This document shows positions 1 to 7,540 of a stretch of DNA of 64,000 nucleotides, in pieces (positions within the stretch are counted from its first letter, which is position 1; every line of letters starts with the position of its first letter). The translations under genes and the position numbers were made by a program. The DNA is from Nitrospinaceae bacterium (GTDB taxonomy: Bacteria; Nitrospinota; Nitrospinia; Nitrospinales; Nitrospinaceae). Under the pieces are notes generated by a model. That model made no database searches and was not told the origin of the DNA. It was given only the letters and a program-made list of their open reading frames with translations. Location of the stretch: contig JAHELC010000002.1 in assembly GCA_024644405.1 (NCBI GenBank), positions 220,869 through 284,868 of the forward strand. The letters are read 5' to 3'.

Positions 1-843
1 AAATGGGCGGCAGGCGGAATTCAGGAAGAAATTCGGGAACAACCGGGCAAAAAACTCAAGGGGCACGTCATCATTGCAGGTTACGATGTCGTGGGCCGAA
101 ACCTGGCGCGCGTGCTCAAGGAAACCCAAATTCCCTTTATAGTAGTGGAATTGGATGGCGAAAGGGTCAAGCATGCGTTATCAGAAAAAGTTCCTATACT
201 TTATGGAGACGCCAGCCACCGAGCCACGTTGAGCCGGGCCGGTATCGCGCAGGCTAAAATCATCGCGTATTCGATACCCGATCATCAGGCCACGGGACAG
301 TCGATCCGGTTGGCGCGGCAACTCAACCCGAATATTTTCATCATGGCAAAAACCCGTTTCTCTTCGCAAGTGGATGAGCTGCAAAAAGCCGGGGCGAATC
401 AGGTGATCCCCGAGGAGTTTGAAACTTCCATTGAAATTTTTTCACGGGTGTTGCGGGAGTTTCAAATGCCCAACAATATCATCGAGCAACAGGTGGAATT
501 GGTTCGCCTGGAAGGTTACGGAATGTTCCGCGGGTTGTCTCTCAACATGGAAAGCCTGCAAAATTTCTCCACATACCTGACGGCATCCCTGAGTCAATCT
601 TTTCAGGTGATGGCAGACTCGTGGTCCAACGGCAAACAGCTGGATCAACTGAGTTTGACTCCGCGAACCGGCACGATGCTGATCGCCGTGGTCCGAGACA
701 ACCACGCTCAACCCAATCCTTCCGGAGATTTTCGTATTGAAACCGAGGACGTGCTGATTTTGTTCGGCCGGCACGCGCAAATGGACCAGGCGATGCGGCT
801 CCTGCAGTCCGGGCCCAATGGAACAAACTCACAAATAGTGTAA
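1..843 (+). CDS. C-terminal part of a CPA2/Kef-type cation:proton antiporter (TrkA-N domain)
   Basis: Partial: the frame is open from the first base, so the gene begins left of the window. The visible 280 residues start with a Rossmann fold for NAD(H) binding (HVIIAGYDVVGRNLA, glycine-rich loop, then an acidic residue in VVELD about 20 residues later), which is the TrkA-N/RCK fold. A second, TrkA-C-like domain follows at about residues 170-265 (ends ETEDVLILFGRHAQMDQA). Kef- and YbaL-type K+/H+ antiporters have this tail after a 12-helix membrane domain, which would lie outside the window. A GTG at 91 could be taken as a start but cuts the Rossmann glycine motif, so it is not the true start. 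Cytoplasmic gating domain, substrate unknown. Confidence 0.8.
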   Translation, partial: KWAAGGIQEEIREQPGKKLKGHVIIAGYDVVGRNLARVLKETQIPFIVVELDGERVKHALSEKVPILYGDASHRATLSRAGIAQAKIIAYSIPDHQATGQSIRLARQLNPNIFIMAKTRFSSQVDELQKAGANQVIPEEFETSIEIFSRVLREFQMPNNIIEQQVELVRLEGYGMFRGLSLNMESLQNFSTYLTASLSQSFQVMADSWSNGKQLDQLSLTPRTGTMLIAVVRDNHAQPNPSGDFRIETEDVLILFGRHAQMDQAMRLLQSGPNGTNSQIV

Positions 844-883
844 ACGGTTTGAAAAAGTTGGAATCGGATAGAACGCGGTTGGG

Positions 884-1627
884 TTACGCCGGTGTTCTCT
901 GGACGCCCACTCTTTTCTGGGGTCCCTTTGCTCTTTTGATCGTGGAAGCAACCGACTTGAGGGTTGTCCCCCGACCGGCCCGGAACCGGGTTGGAATATA
1001 GGTGGGTAAAATAGGAAGCTGGCTTCCCTTAAAATCATAAGCCTCGGTACGGGCAAAGGTGGCCAACAACTGGGCGGTGTAATGCGCTTGAATAATATCC
1101 TCCACCGGGAAACAGTTGATCACCAGTTTTTTACCGCCTCCCTTAAAACCTTTCAAAACCAGTTGCGGAATATACTGACCTCGTTCTCTACCCAACACAT
1201 CCGCCATCACCGTAACTTTTTCAACCAGGTTAAACGGAAGGGTCTGGGCTTTGCCAAACTTGGTGATTCCGGACAGTTGAATTTTCCGGGTCCTGCCCTC
1301 CAACACAATGGTTGGTTTCCGCTTCAAGTACCATAACGCGCTCCACCACAACCCTCCGGTCAAGAGAGCCCACCAAATGGCGGTACTGAATTCATAGGCG
1401 GAAAGAAAAAAAGTGAGAAAGACCAGCCCCGTGCAATTGACATACTTGATCGTATCTTTCAATTCCTGGGTACCGCGGGTGGTCAGGATAACATCGGGAT
1501 TTATATAATTGGTTTCAAGTGGCATAGTGGCAGCAAATTTCCAGCATCTTTTAATTAAAGAACTTACCGAAGGGTATCTTTTAAATTTAAGTGATGCGAT
1601 GGGGTTTGTCAAAGAGGTTTGTGTCAC
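884..1627 (-). CDS. Uncharacterised membrane-anchored protein
   Basis: A 247-residue protein with no family I recognise. Residues 1-60 are polar. Two adjacent hydrophobic helices (about 65-100, including FLTFFLSAYEF and ALLTGGLWWSALWYL) form a hairpin. The remaining 140 residues are basic and soluble, with beta-rich stretches such as QLVLKGFKGGGKKLVINCF, then a positively charged tail. The layout resembles PH-like or bPH domain proteins with a short membrane hairpin, but this is only a guess. It converges with the antiporter gene, with 40 bases between the stops. The M at residue 35 (PLETNYINPD follows) is an alternative start. Confidence 0.5.
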   Translation of the reverse strand: MTQTSLTNPIASLKFKRYPSVSSLIKRCWKFAATMPLETNYINPDVILTTRGTQELKDTIKYVNCTGLVFLTFFLSAYEFSTAIWWALLTGGLWWSALWYLKRKPTIVLEGRTRKIQLSGITKFGKAQTLPFNLVEKVTVMADVLGRERGQYIPQLVLKGFKGGGKKLVINCFPVEDIIQAHYTAQLLATFARTEAYDFKGSQLPILPTYIPTRFRAGRGTTLKSVASTIKRAKGPQKRVGVQRTPA

Positions 1628-1995
1628 AATCTTGCCATGTTTCGCAATCCTTTGAAAAACCCTGCATTTGATTGATTAAATTAGGGTAATGCCGCAAATT
1701 GAAAGCCAGAATATCGGGCTTTGGAAGCTCATCCAACTCCTTTTGACCGGGGCCGCAGGCCACACCGGATCTCACCCAAATTATTATTTTTTGGGATGAT
1801 TTATATAGATGACGCGGTGACCTCCGTTGCCGGATTTTTCAAAACTCCGCTCAAAGCTAAACCCGGAGCGCAAGGATGCCTGTTCATATAATATAATAGC
1901 GGTATAAACTGTCCGGCCCCCCTGCCGGGAGGGTACAGGCTAACCGTTAATGGCAACCGGTGACCCTCGGGCGCAATTGGACGTTTCGAAATGAT
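1628..1995. other. Intergenic region, no convincing gene
   Basis: This stretch lies between divergent genes and should carry both promoters. Short open frames on the minus strand (up to 62 codons) have no family resemblance or ribosome site. Bases 1915-1975 hold a degenerate copy of the dispersed repeat seen throughout the window (GGGAGGGTACAGGCTAACCG and the following TGGCAACCGGTGACC). Confidence 0.4.
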
Positions 1996-2514
1996 ATGAA
2001 TTGCCCAGCATGTAAGAATGAACTGAAGCCGTTGCAGATCACCGGTGTGAAGGTACAGGCCTGCGAGGGGAGTTGCGGCGGTCTCTGGTTCGAGTGGCAC
2101 GAGATCAAAAAGCTGAAAGACCGAAATGCAGCGGCGGGGACGGAATTGCTCCGCGTGAAACGGGCGGAGGGCGTGCATGTGTTTCGGGACGTTCAGCACC
2201 CCTGCCCGCATTGCATACATACCTTATTGTATCGGCATTGTTTCAACCGGGAATTTAAATACGAGGTCGATCAGTGTGCCAAGTGCGCCGGGTTCTGGCT
2301 GGATGCGGGCGCCCTGGCCCATCTGGCGCAAGACGCGCCAACGGAATCCGATCAGCAAAAAGCGGCGGCCTATTTCAAAAGTCTGTTCGAGGAAAGCTTA
2401 AAGCCTGAAAACCTCACGGATCCGGATACCCAGGAAGCGGCGCAAACCATCGTCCATATCTTCCGCTTCCTGACTCCGCAGGTGCTGTTTCCAACGAAAA
2501 CTCCGCTAAACTGA
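1996..2514 (+). CDS. TFIIB-type zinc-ribbon protein
   Basis: A 172-residue protein with two zinc-ribbon modules. The first begins at the start codon (MNCPACKNELKPL, then CEGSCGGLWFE at about 24-34). The second is CPHC near residue 70 followed by CAKCAGFWLDAGAL near 95-108. The CPxC...C..C.G.WFD pattern is the zf-TFIIB family (PF13453), small soluble proteins of unknown function common in Nitrospirota and deltaproteobacteria. I start at the ATG that begins MNCPAC. A GTG 36 bases upstream would add a 12-residue tail with no family support. The C-terminal 60 residues look helical (AAAYFKSLFEESL). No operon partner: the next gene is 290 bases away and has its own promoter. Confidence 0.7.
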   Translation: MNCPACKNELKPLQITGVKVQACEGSCGGLWFEWHEIKKLKDRNAAAGTELLRVKRAEGVHVFRDVQHPCPHCIHTLLYRHCFNREFKYEVDQCAKCAGFWLDAGALAHLAQDAPTESDQQKAAAYFKSLFEESLKPENLTDPDTQEAAQTIVHIFRFLTPQVLFPTKTPLN

Positions 2515-2724
2515 TTCCCGCCGCTGGTAACTTTAAATTGTCAGTTGGCCTATTAACCGGCCAATCACACAGTTCGGCTTTTAGAAAATTGCTCCGGGCC
2601 ACGCCCGGCAAGAGCAGATTTTGCCCGTTGGGCAGTTCTTGCCCGATGAATTGGTCCTTCCGGTCTCCTCTATTCCAACCATAACGCTCACGATTTCAAA
2701 CATTTCCTACCGGGTAACCGGTTT

Positions 2725-2740
2725 TGGCATAGGGCTTGCT
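2725..2740 (+). promoter_or_regulatory. Sigma-54 (RpoN) promoter of the hook operon
   Basis: TTGGCATAGGGCTTGC has the GG (-24) and GC (-12) dinucleotides exactly ten bases apart, in the TTGGCA...TTGC context of a sigma-54 site. Transcription would begin near 2751, leaving a leader of about 50 bases before fliK. Hook and late-basal-body genes are RpoN-controlled in many flagellated bacteria, which supports the call. Confidence 0.7.
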
Positions 2741-2801
2741 CCCTATAAGTCGGATCATTACCCGAATTGTGCATTGTGATCAATATTAAGGGAAACAATC
2801 A

Positions 2802-4406
2802 GTGGTCAACGGAACCCAAATTCTGAACTCGATTCTGGATATCCCGGTCAAACCGGAGTCGTCCTTTCAAGCGTCCCATTTGGAACGCAGTGAGCGCGAG
2901 CGGTTTGATCATGTGCTCCAGGCCCGGGTGGATTCCCGTCAAGACGAGTTACCATCGCAGTCTTTTGAAGCCAGGGAACGATCGGATCATTCAAGGCAAC
3001 AGGATCCGGTTGCAAAAGACGAAATCAAACCTTCATCGCACACGGACCCTCGACCCAACGACTCACGTCCCGTAACCCCGGACAGGGAACAGCGGGACCC
3101 GTCGGCCCTGCAGGATGACAAGACTCATTCCGAGGATCCAGCACCTAAAGAACGGATCAACCCTTTTGCATTGCCGCTGGAACTTTTGACTCGGGATTTG
3201 AACCCGCCGGAGGCATTGGACGGTCTCCTCAACACTCGGGGTTTGAACGCAGAGGGAACCCCTGCCATTGACACCCTTAAGGAATTGCTGGCCGGTTTGA
3301 ACATCGATTCGGAAACGATTAATCAACTGGTCGAAGCATTGAATCACAGAGACGCGGCAGGCGTTCAAGGCATTCTCAACGCCCTGCGCGGTTTGCTTCA
3401 GGCGTCCAATCAAGTGGCTCAGGCCCCTGTGGCTGAAATCGTTTCTGAAATTACCGGAAACCGTTTGAATCAACCGGAACAACGGGCATTGGACCTGCTG
3501 GTGCGTGCCGGGTTGACGCAGGAAGAAGCACGACAGGTGATCCAACAGATACGCACCGGTAACCTCCCGCAACCCGCCACTGACAATGCAACTCAACCGG
3601 CAAAAACCGCCCTGGATGCCATCGTGTCAAAATTGAATTCCGAAAATTCCAACGGTTCAGGCAATCTACAAAACGGCGACTCCAGTGGTTCCGCCAAAAA
3701 CTCCTCCGAGGGCCCGCGCCATTTTACGGGACTGGCGGCGGAGCGGCTGGAAACGCTGGCTTCTCTGATCGCACCGGATAAAGCCGGAAACGCCCAAACC
3801 AATCCGTTGATTGCCAAACTGTCCGCCTCGCCCTTGTTGAACCTGAACGCATCCGGGCAACCGGCTCAAGGTGTCCTGGCCGAGGGATCGCAGGCACCTG
3901 CGGCGGTAGCCGACGCGGCGGCCAAGGGCGCTGAGTTTGTGAAACCGGCGGTGACGGAAACGTATAACGGACGGGCGTCGATGGACAAACCGATCACCGC
4001 ACAGATCATTGAAAAATTCACGCTGCGGGGTTTTGGCAATCAGAGAGAAGTGCATATCAAACTGGACCCGCCCTCCCTGGGTACCCTTCGCATGAATGTC
4101 TCGTCCAGCGGTGAAACCGTGCGCGCCACGATCGTCGCGGAAAACCATGTCGTGAAATCGGTCATTGAAAACAATTTATCGCAGTTGAAAGACTCCATCA
4201 CTCACCAGGGCGTCAAGATTGACAGCTTCAACGTCCTGGTGGGCGGCAATGCCAGCCATTCGGCGGAGGGACACAAAACCGCTTTGGATTATCTTGGACA
4301 ACTGGGCCGGGAAGGGTTGACGGCCCACGAACAGGCGGAAGAAACAGTGACTTTGCACCGACCCATTTTTATGAATGAAAACCAATCCTTCAGCATCTTC
4401 GCCTGA
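2802..4406 (+). CDS. fliK: Flagellar hook-length control protein FliK
   Basis: A 534-residue secreted ruler protein that sets hook length and switches export specificity of FlhB. The N-terminal 120 residues are hydrophilic and rich in S, R, D and P. The middle (about 120-380) is an Ala/Gln/Asn-rich ruler, and the Flg_hook domain lies at about 395-495. Its hallmark VHIKLDPPSLGTLRMNV is near residues 415-431, followed by ATIVAENHVVKSVIENNLSQL and the short strand VDSFNVLVGG-like segment. Start is GTG with AAGGGA eight bases upstream. First gene of fliK-flgD-flgE. It is longer than the usual 400 residues, which is normal because the ruler varies. Confidence 0.9.
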   Translation: MVNGTQILNSILDIPVKPESSFQASHLERSERERFDHVLQARVDSRQDELPSQSFEARERSDHSRQQDPVAKDEIKPSSHTDPRPNDSRPVTPDREQRDPSALQDDKTHSEDPAPKERINPFALPLELLTRDLNPPEALDGLLNTRGLNAEGTPAIDTLKELLAGLNIDSETINQLVEALNHRDAAGVQGILNALRGLLQASNQVAQAPVAEIVSEITGNRLNQPEQRALDLLVRAGLTQEEARQVIQQIRTGNLPQPATDNATQPAKTALDAIVSKLNSENSNGSGNLQNGDSSGSAKNSSEGPRHFTGLAAERLETLASLIAPDKAGNAQTNPLIAKLSASPLLNLNASGQPAQGVLAEGSQAPAAVADAAAKGAEFVKPAVTETYNGRASMDKPITAQIIEKFTLRGFGNQREVHIKLDPPSLGTLRMNVSSSGETVRATIVAENHVVKSVIENNLSQLKDSITHQGVKIDSFNVLVGGNASHSAEGHKTALDYLGQLGREGLTAHEQAEETVTLHRPIFMNENQSFSIFA

Positions 4407-4447
4407 TGGGATGGAAGCCAATAAAGTTTTAGCAGGAGGCAGGACTC

Positions 4448-5107
4448 ATGATTGAAGGACTTATACCCAGCTCGTTATCCACCACAACGACCACCCCGGC
4501 CAGCGCGCAATCACCGTTGGGCAAGGAGGATTTCCTCCAGTTGCTGGTGGCCCAGCTCAGCACGCAGGATCCGTTGAACCCGATGGACAGCCGGGAGTTC
4601 AGCGCTCAGCTGGCCCAGTTCAGCGCCCTCGAGCAGATGACCAACGTCAACGCCACGCTGGAAGATCTGGTCAAAGCGCAACAGGCGATGGGTAATTCCT
4701 CGATGATCAGCCTCATCGGCAAAAATGTCGACATCCCCGGGAATTCGTTTGAATACACCCAGGGGGAGACCACCAACCTGACCTATACACTCGGTGAGGA
4801 GGCCAGTACGACAAAAATAGAAATTTATAACGCCGCCGGGGTTCTGGTGAATACCCTCAGCGGTCCCGGTGCAAAAGGCAGCAACCTGACCATTTGGAAC
4901 GGACTCGACAGCCAGGGCAACCCCGTCGGTTCCGGATTCTATACCTTCAAAGTCCAGGCGACGGATTCTTCAGGGAAACTCGTCGGCGCTGAGACGTTCA
5001 CCACCGGTCTGGTAACGGACGTGTTGTTTGAGGAAGGCGAAGCGTTTGCCGTGGTCAACGGTCAGAAGCTGCCCGCTGAACAAATTACGAGAGTATCCAT
5101 CAACTAA
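4448..5107 (+). CDS. flgD: Flagellar hook assembly protein FlgD
   Basis: A 219-residue scaffolding cap required to polymerise FlgE at the rod tip. The N-terminal FlgD signature LGKEDFLQLLVAQLSTQDP at about 24-42 is followed by LNPMDSREFSAQLAQFSALEQM. The C-terminal half has the Tudor-like (GKNVDIPG, 93-100) and FlgD Ig-like (about 105-185; NGLDSQGNPVGSGFYTF) domains. A very strong ribosome site (AGGAGG) precedes the ATG. It lies 41 bases after fliK and 17 before flgE, clearly one operon. No residue looks aberrant. Confidence 0.93.
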   Translation: MIEGLIPSSLSTTTTTPASAQSPLGKEDFLQLLVAQLSTQDPLNPMDSREFSAQLAQFSALEQMTNVNATLEDLVKAQQAMGNSSMISLIGKNVDIPGNSFEYTQGETTNLTYTLGEEASTTKIEIYNAAGVLVNTLSGPGAKGSNLTIWNGLDSQGNPVGSGFYTFKVQATDSSGKLVGAETFTTGLVTDVLFEEGEAFAVVNGQKLPAEQITRVSIN

Positions 5108-5124
5108 GAAGCAGGAGAACGGTT

Positions 5125-6393
5125 ATGTCACTTATAGGCACACTCACAACGGGCGTTTCGGGAGTTTTAACCAATTCCCGTGCACTGAATATCATTGGGG
5201 ACAACATCTCCAACGTCAATACCACGGGTTTCAAAAGCAGTAAGGCGGTGTTTGGAGACTTGTTCAGCACCTCGCTGGCCGGTGGCACCCTGACTTCACA
5301 GGTGGGCAAGGGCGCCCAGTTGCTGGGTTCCCTGCAATCGTTCGAGCAGGGCGCCTTCGAAAATTCCACCAGCGCTTTGGATCTCGCAGTCGACGGCAAC
5401 GGATTTTTCATCGTCAACGACGGCACCGGCAACTTTTATACCCGCGCCGGACAATTCCGCATCAACGAAAACGGCCTGGTGGAAACCCTCACCGGTGAAA
5501 TCCTGCAGGGATTCCAGATTACCAATAATGTCGTGGGCACGACACTGACGGACGTCAGTCTGACCGGCCTGCAATCCTCGCCTCAGTCCACGACAATATT
5601 TACCCTGGGCGCGCAGTTGGACGGTTCGGAAGTCGCCGGGTTTACCTTCAACTCACCCATCCAGGTTTTCAACTCCGTGGGAACACAGGATATTTTGAAC
5701 ATCCAGTTCACCAAGCAGTCGTCTACCACCAATCGTTGGGACGTTTTGATTACCTCGCAGGAAGGAGTTGTCTCAGCGGCCACTGATTCAGGGTTTGTGG
5801 AGTTCGATACGTCGGGGCAACTGGTAGATGTGGATATCGGCGTCGCTGTTGCAGGGCTTAGTGTGTTGGATTGGGACATCGATGTTGATTATTCCGCAGC
5901 CTCACCTCCGGCCGCGGCTCAAACCATAACCTGGGACTTGGCCGATACTTCCGCCCCTGCCCTCACTAATGGTGATATAACCGGCTTTGCTACGAGTTCG
6001 AGCAACAACTCTGTCATTCAGGACGGATTCGGGTCCGGTATCCTGATCGGCGTGGCGGTCGATTTCGATGGCACGGTTGCCGGACTGTTCGACAACGGCC
6101 AATCGCAACCGCTGTTCCAGCTGGGTCTGGCCAACTTTTTGTCGCCGACCGGTTTGACGCGATTGGGACAAAACCTGTTCGGCGAGTCGCGATTGTCCGG
6201 CCAGCCGGTGATCTCCCTGCCGCAGACCGGGGCTTTCGGTTCCGTGCTGGGCAATACGCTGGAATTGTCAAACGTGGACCTGGCGGCAGAGTTCGTGCAA
6301 TTGATCAAGACCCAGCAGGCCTTCCAGGCCAGCGCGCGAATCATCAGCACAACGGATGACTTGCTCACTGAAACGGTGAACCTGACGCGTTAA
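5125..6393 (+). CDS. flgE: Flagellar hook protein FlgE
   Basis: A 422-residue structural subunit of the flagellar hook. The N-terminal rod-family motif ALNIIGDNISNVNTTGFK (about 20-37) and the C-terminal amphipathic helix VDLAAEFVQLIKTQQAFQAS (about 385-405) form the D0 coiled coil typical of axial proteins. FlgE F-domain sequence LDLAVDGNGFFIV sits near residue 88. The variable hook surface domain occupies about 140-330. The ATG has a GCAGGAGAA ribosome site. Last gene of the operon, followed after 20 bases by a rho-independent terminator. No other flagellar genes lie nearby, so the basal-body set is elsewhere. Confidence 0.93.
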   Translation: MSLIGTLTTGVSGVLTNSRALNIIGDNISNVNTTGFKSSKAVFGDLFSTSLAGGTLTSQVGKGAQLLGSLQSFEQGAFENSTSALDLAVDGNGFFIVNDGTGNFYTRAGQFRINENGLVETLTGEILQGFQITNNVVGTTLTDVSLTGLQSSPQSTTIFTLGAQLDGSEVAGFTFNSPIQVFNSVGTQDILNIQFTKQSSTTNRWDVLITSQEGVVSAATDSGFVEFDTSGQLVDVDIGVAVAGLSVLDWDIDVDYSAASPPAAAQTITWDLADTSAPALTNGDITGFATSSSNNSVIQDGFGSGILIGVAVDFDGTVAGLFDNGQSQPLFQLGLANFLSPTGLTRLGQNLFGESRLSGQPVISLPQTGAFGSVLGNTLELSNVDLAAEFVQLIKTQQAFQASARIISTTDDLLTETVNLTR

Positions 6394-6414
6394 TCGTCAA
6401 CCTCACCGAGATTA

Positions 6415-6446
6415 AAACCCGGACCCCAGGGTCCGGGTTTTTTATT
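6415..6446 (+). terminator. Rho-independent terminator after flgE
   Basis: AAACCCGGACC - CCAG - GGTCCGGGTTT followed by TTTATT: an 11-bp perfect stem with a short T-rich tail. Confidence 0.9.
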
Positions 6447-6489
6447 GGGACCTTTGTATTCAGGTTTCAATAACTTGCTTCCTTTTTAA

Positions 6490-6645
6490 AATGTGCTTAA
6501 TGATTTTCTCTGACCATCAACGGTCAACCTGTTCGCCCTCCGGGGCGGCGAATCGCCGCTGATAATTTTTGATAATTTACAATTGCGGCCAGGATTTAAC
6601 AATGGCTGATAACGGCTAGCCAGTTCCCTCTTCCGGTAGGGAGGA
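6490..6645. repeat. Dispersed intergenic repeat, two adjoining copies
   Basis: Read on the minus strand there are two copies of the family: a CTCCC...GGGAACTGGCTAG core, then GACCGTT-like and CAATTGTAAATT segments. The core recurs about 15 times in this window. The module GGCGAATCGCCGC (6551-6563), a short palindrome, also recurs. The right-hand copy supplies the last codons of the neighbouring minus-strand gene. Confidence 0.7.
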
Positions 6646-7470
6646 GGCGCAGCGGAACCCCTGCCAGATTTTGAAAATATCGGGGTGTTCGTTGAAGCGA
6701 TACGTGGTGCGCATGTAGTAGGCTTTGTAATACCAGTTGCCGCCACGCAGGACTTTGCTGATTCCCGTTTCCGGGCCCTGCGGATCGTGTTCGGGCGAAT
6801 GCTCGTAATAACTGTCCTCATACCAGTCCGCCACCCATTCCCACACGTTGCCCGCCATGTGATGCACACCGTAGGGAGATTGTCCCTGGGGCAGGGTATC
6901 GACCGGCTCCATGGCGTCGAATCCGACTTTGGAAAATTTTCGGCGAAACGTCACGAAATCATTGTGGGGAAACTGGTTGCCCCAGGGGAAAATTCTTTCA
7001 TCGGTCCCGCGTGCGGCTTTTTCCCATTCGGCTTCGGTGGGCAGGCGTTGGCCCCGCGAACGACAGTAGGCATCGGCCCCATACCAGGACACCCGGTTGG
7101 CGGGATGCTTCTCCAATCCCGGACGCGCGCGATACCCGCCCTCTGCTTTTTCAATGGTGACAGCGGTTCCCATTTCGATGTAGCGCTCGGCGTCATCGGA
7201 ATGCGCATTTAAAAATTCGGCAAAGTCCTGGGCGGTCACCTCATAACGATCGATATAATATTCGCTGAGAATAACTTCGTGAACCGGTTCTTCGTCGGTA
7301 TCGCCCCACTCGTGTTCATTTTCGATAACCGCTCCCATGAGAAAGGGTCCGGCGGGAATTTGCACCTTGTTCTCACTCGCCGGCTGTGTCGAGGTGACGC
7401 CGTTACAACTCGAGCCCCAGAGACAGAGCGCACACAATATTAACAGTTTGCCGGATTCGATTGGATTCAT
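6616..7470 (-). CDS. Lipoprotein with an FGE-sulfatase (SUMF1-like) domain, probably non-catalytic
   Basis: A 284-residue protein with a lipoprotein signal peptide (LLILCALCLWGSSC, lipobox cysteine at about 22), so it is probably outer-membrane or periplasmic. The rest is one FGE-sulfatase (PF03781) domain: IPAGPFLMG, RVSWYGADAYCRSRG, RLPTEAEWEKAARG, MAGNVWEWVADWY and the final GFRCAS. True formylglycine-generating enzymes have catalytic cysteines in the GGS-C-C segment. Here that segment reads GGNWYYKAYYM and has none, so sulfatase maturation is unlikely. The last residues LPEEGTG and the stop come from the dispersed repeat. It lies 70 bases after the PilS-like kinase gene and may be transcribed with the pilus operon. 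Confidence 0.8.
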   Translation of the reverse strand: MNPIESGKLLILCALCLWGSSCNGVTSTQPASENKVQIPAGPFLMGAVIENEHEWGDTDEEPVHEVILSEYYIDRYEVTAQDFAEFLNAHSDDAERYIEMGTAVTIEKAEGGYRARPGLEKHPANRVSWYGADAYCRSRGQRLPTEAEWEKAARGTDERIFPWGNQFPHNDFVTFRRKFSKVGFDAMEPVDTLPQGQSPYGVHHMAGNVWEWVADWYEDSYYEHSPEHDPQGPETGISKVLRGGNWYYKAYYMRTTYRFNEHPDIFKIWQGFRCASSLPEEGTG

Positions 7471-7540
7471 TGGGACCCTGGACTTGCGGTTTATGCATCA
7501 ATAGGGAAAAGATTGTAACAGGAAAGAAAGCGGGGAGAAA

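Noticed and set aside
1587..1775. A 62-codon minus-strand frame between the first genes
   Set aside because: No ribosome site, no family, and it overlaps the N-terminus of the membrane-anchored gene.
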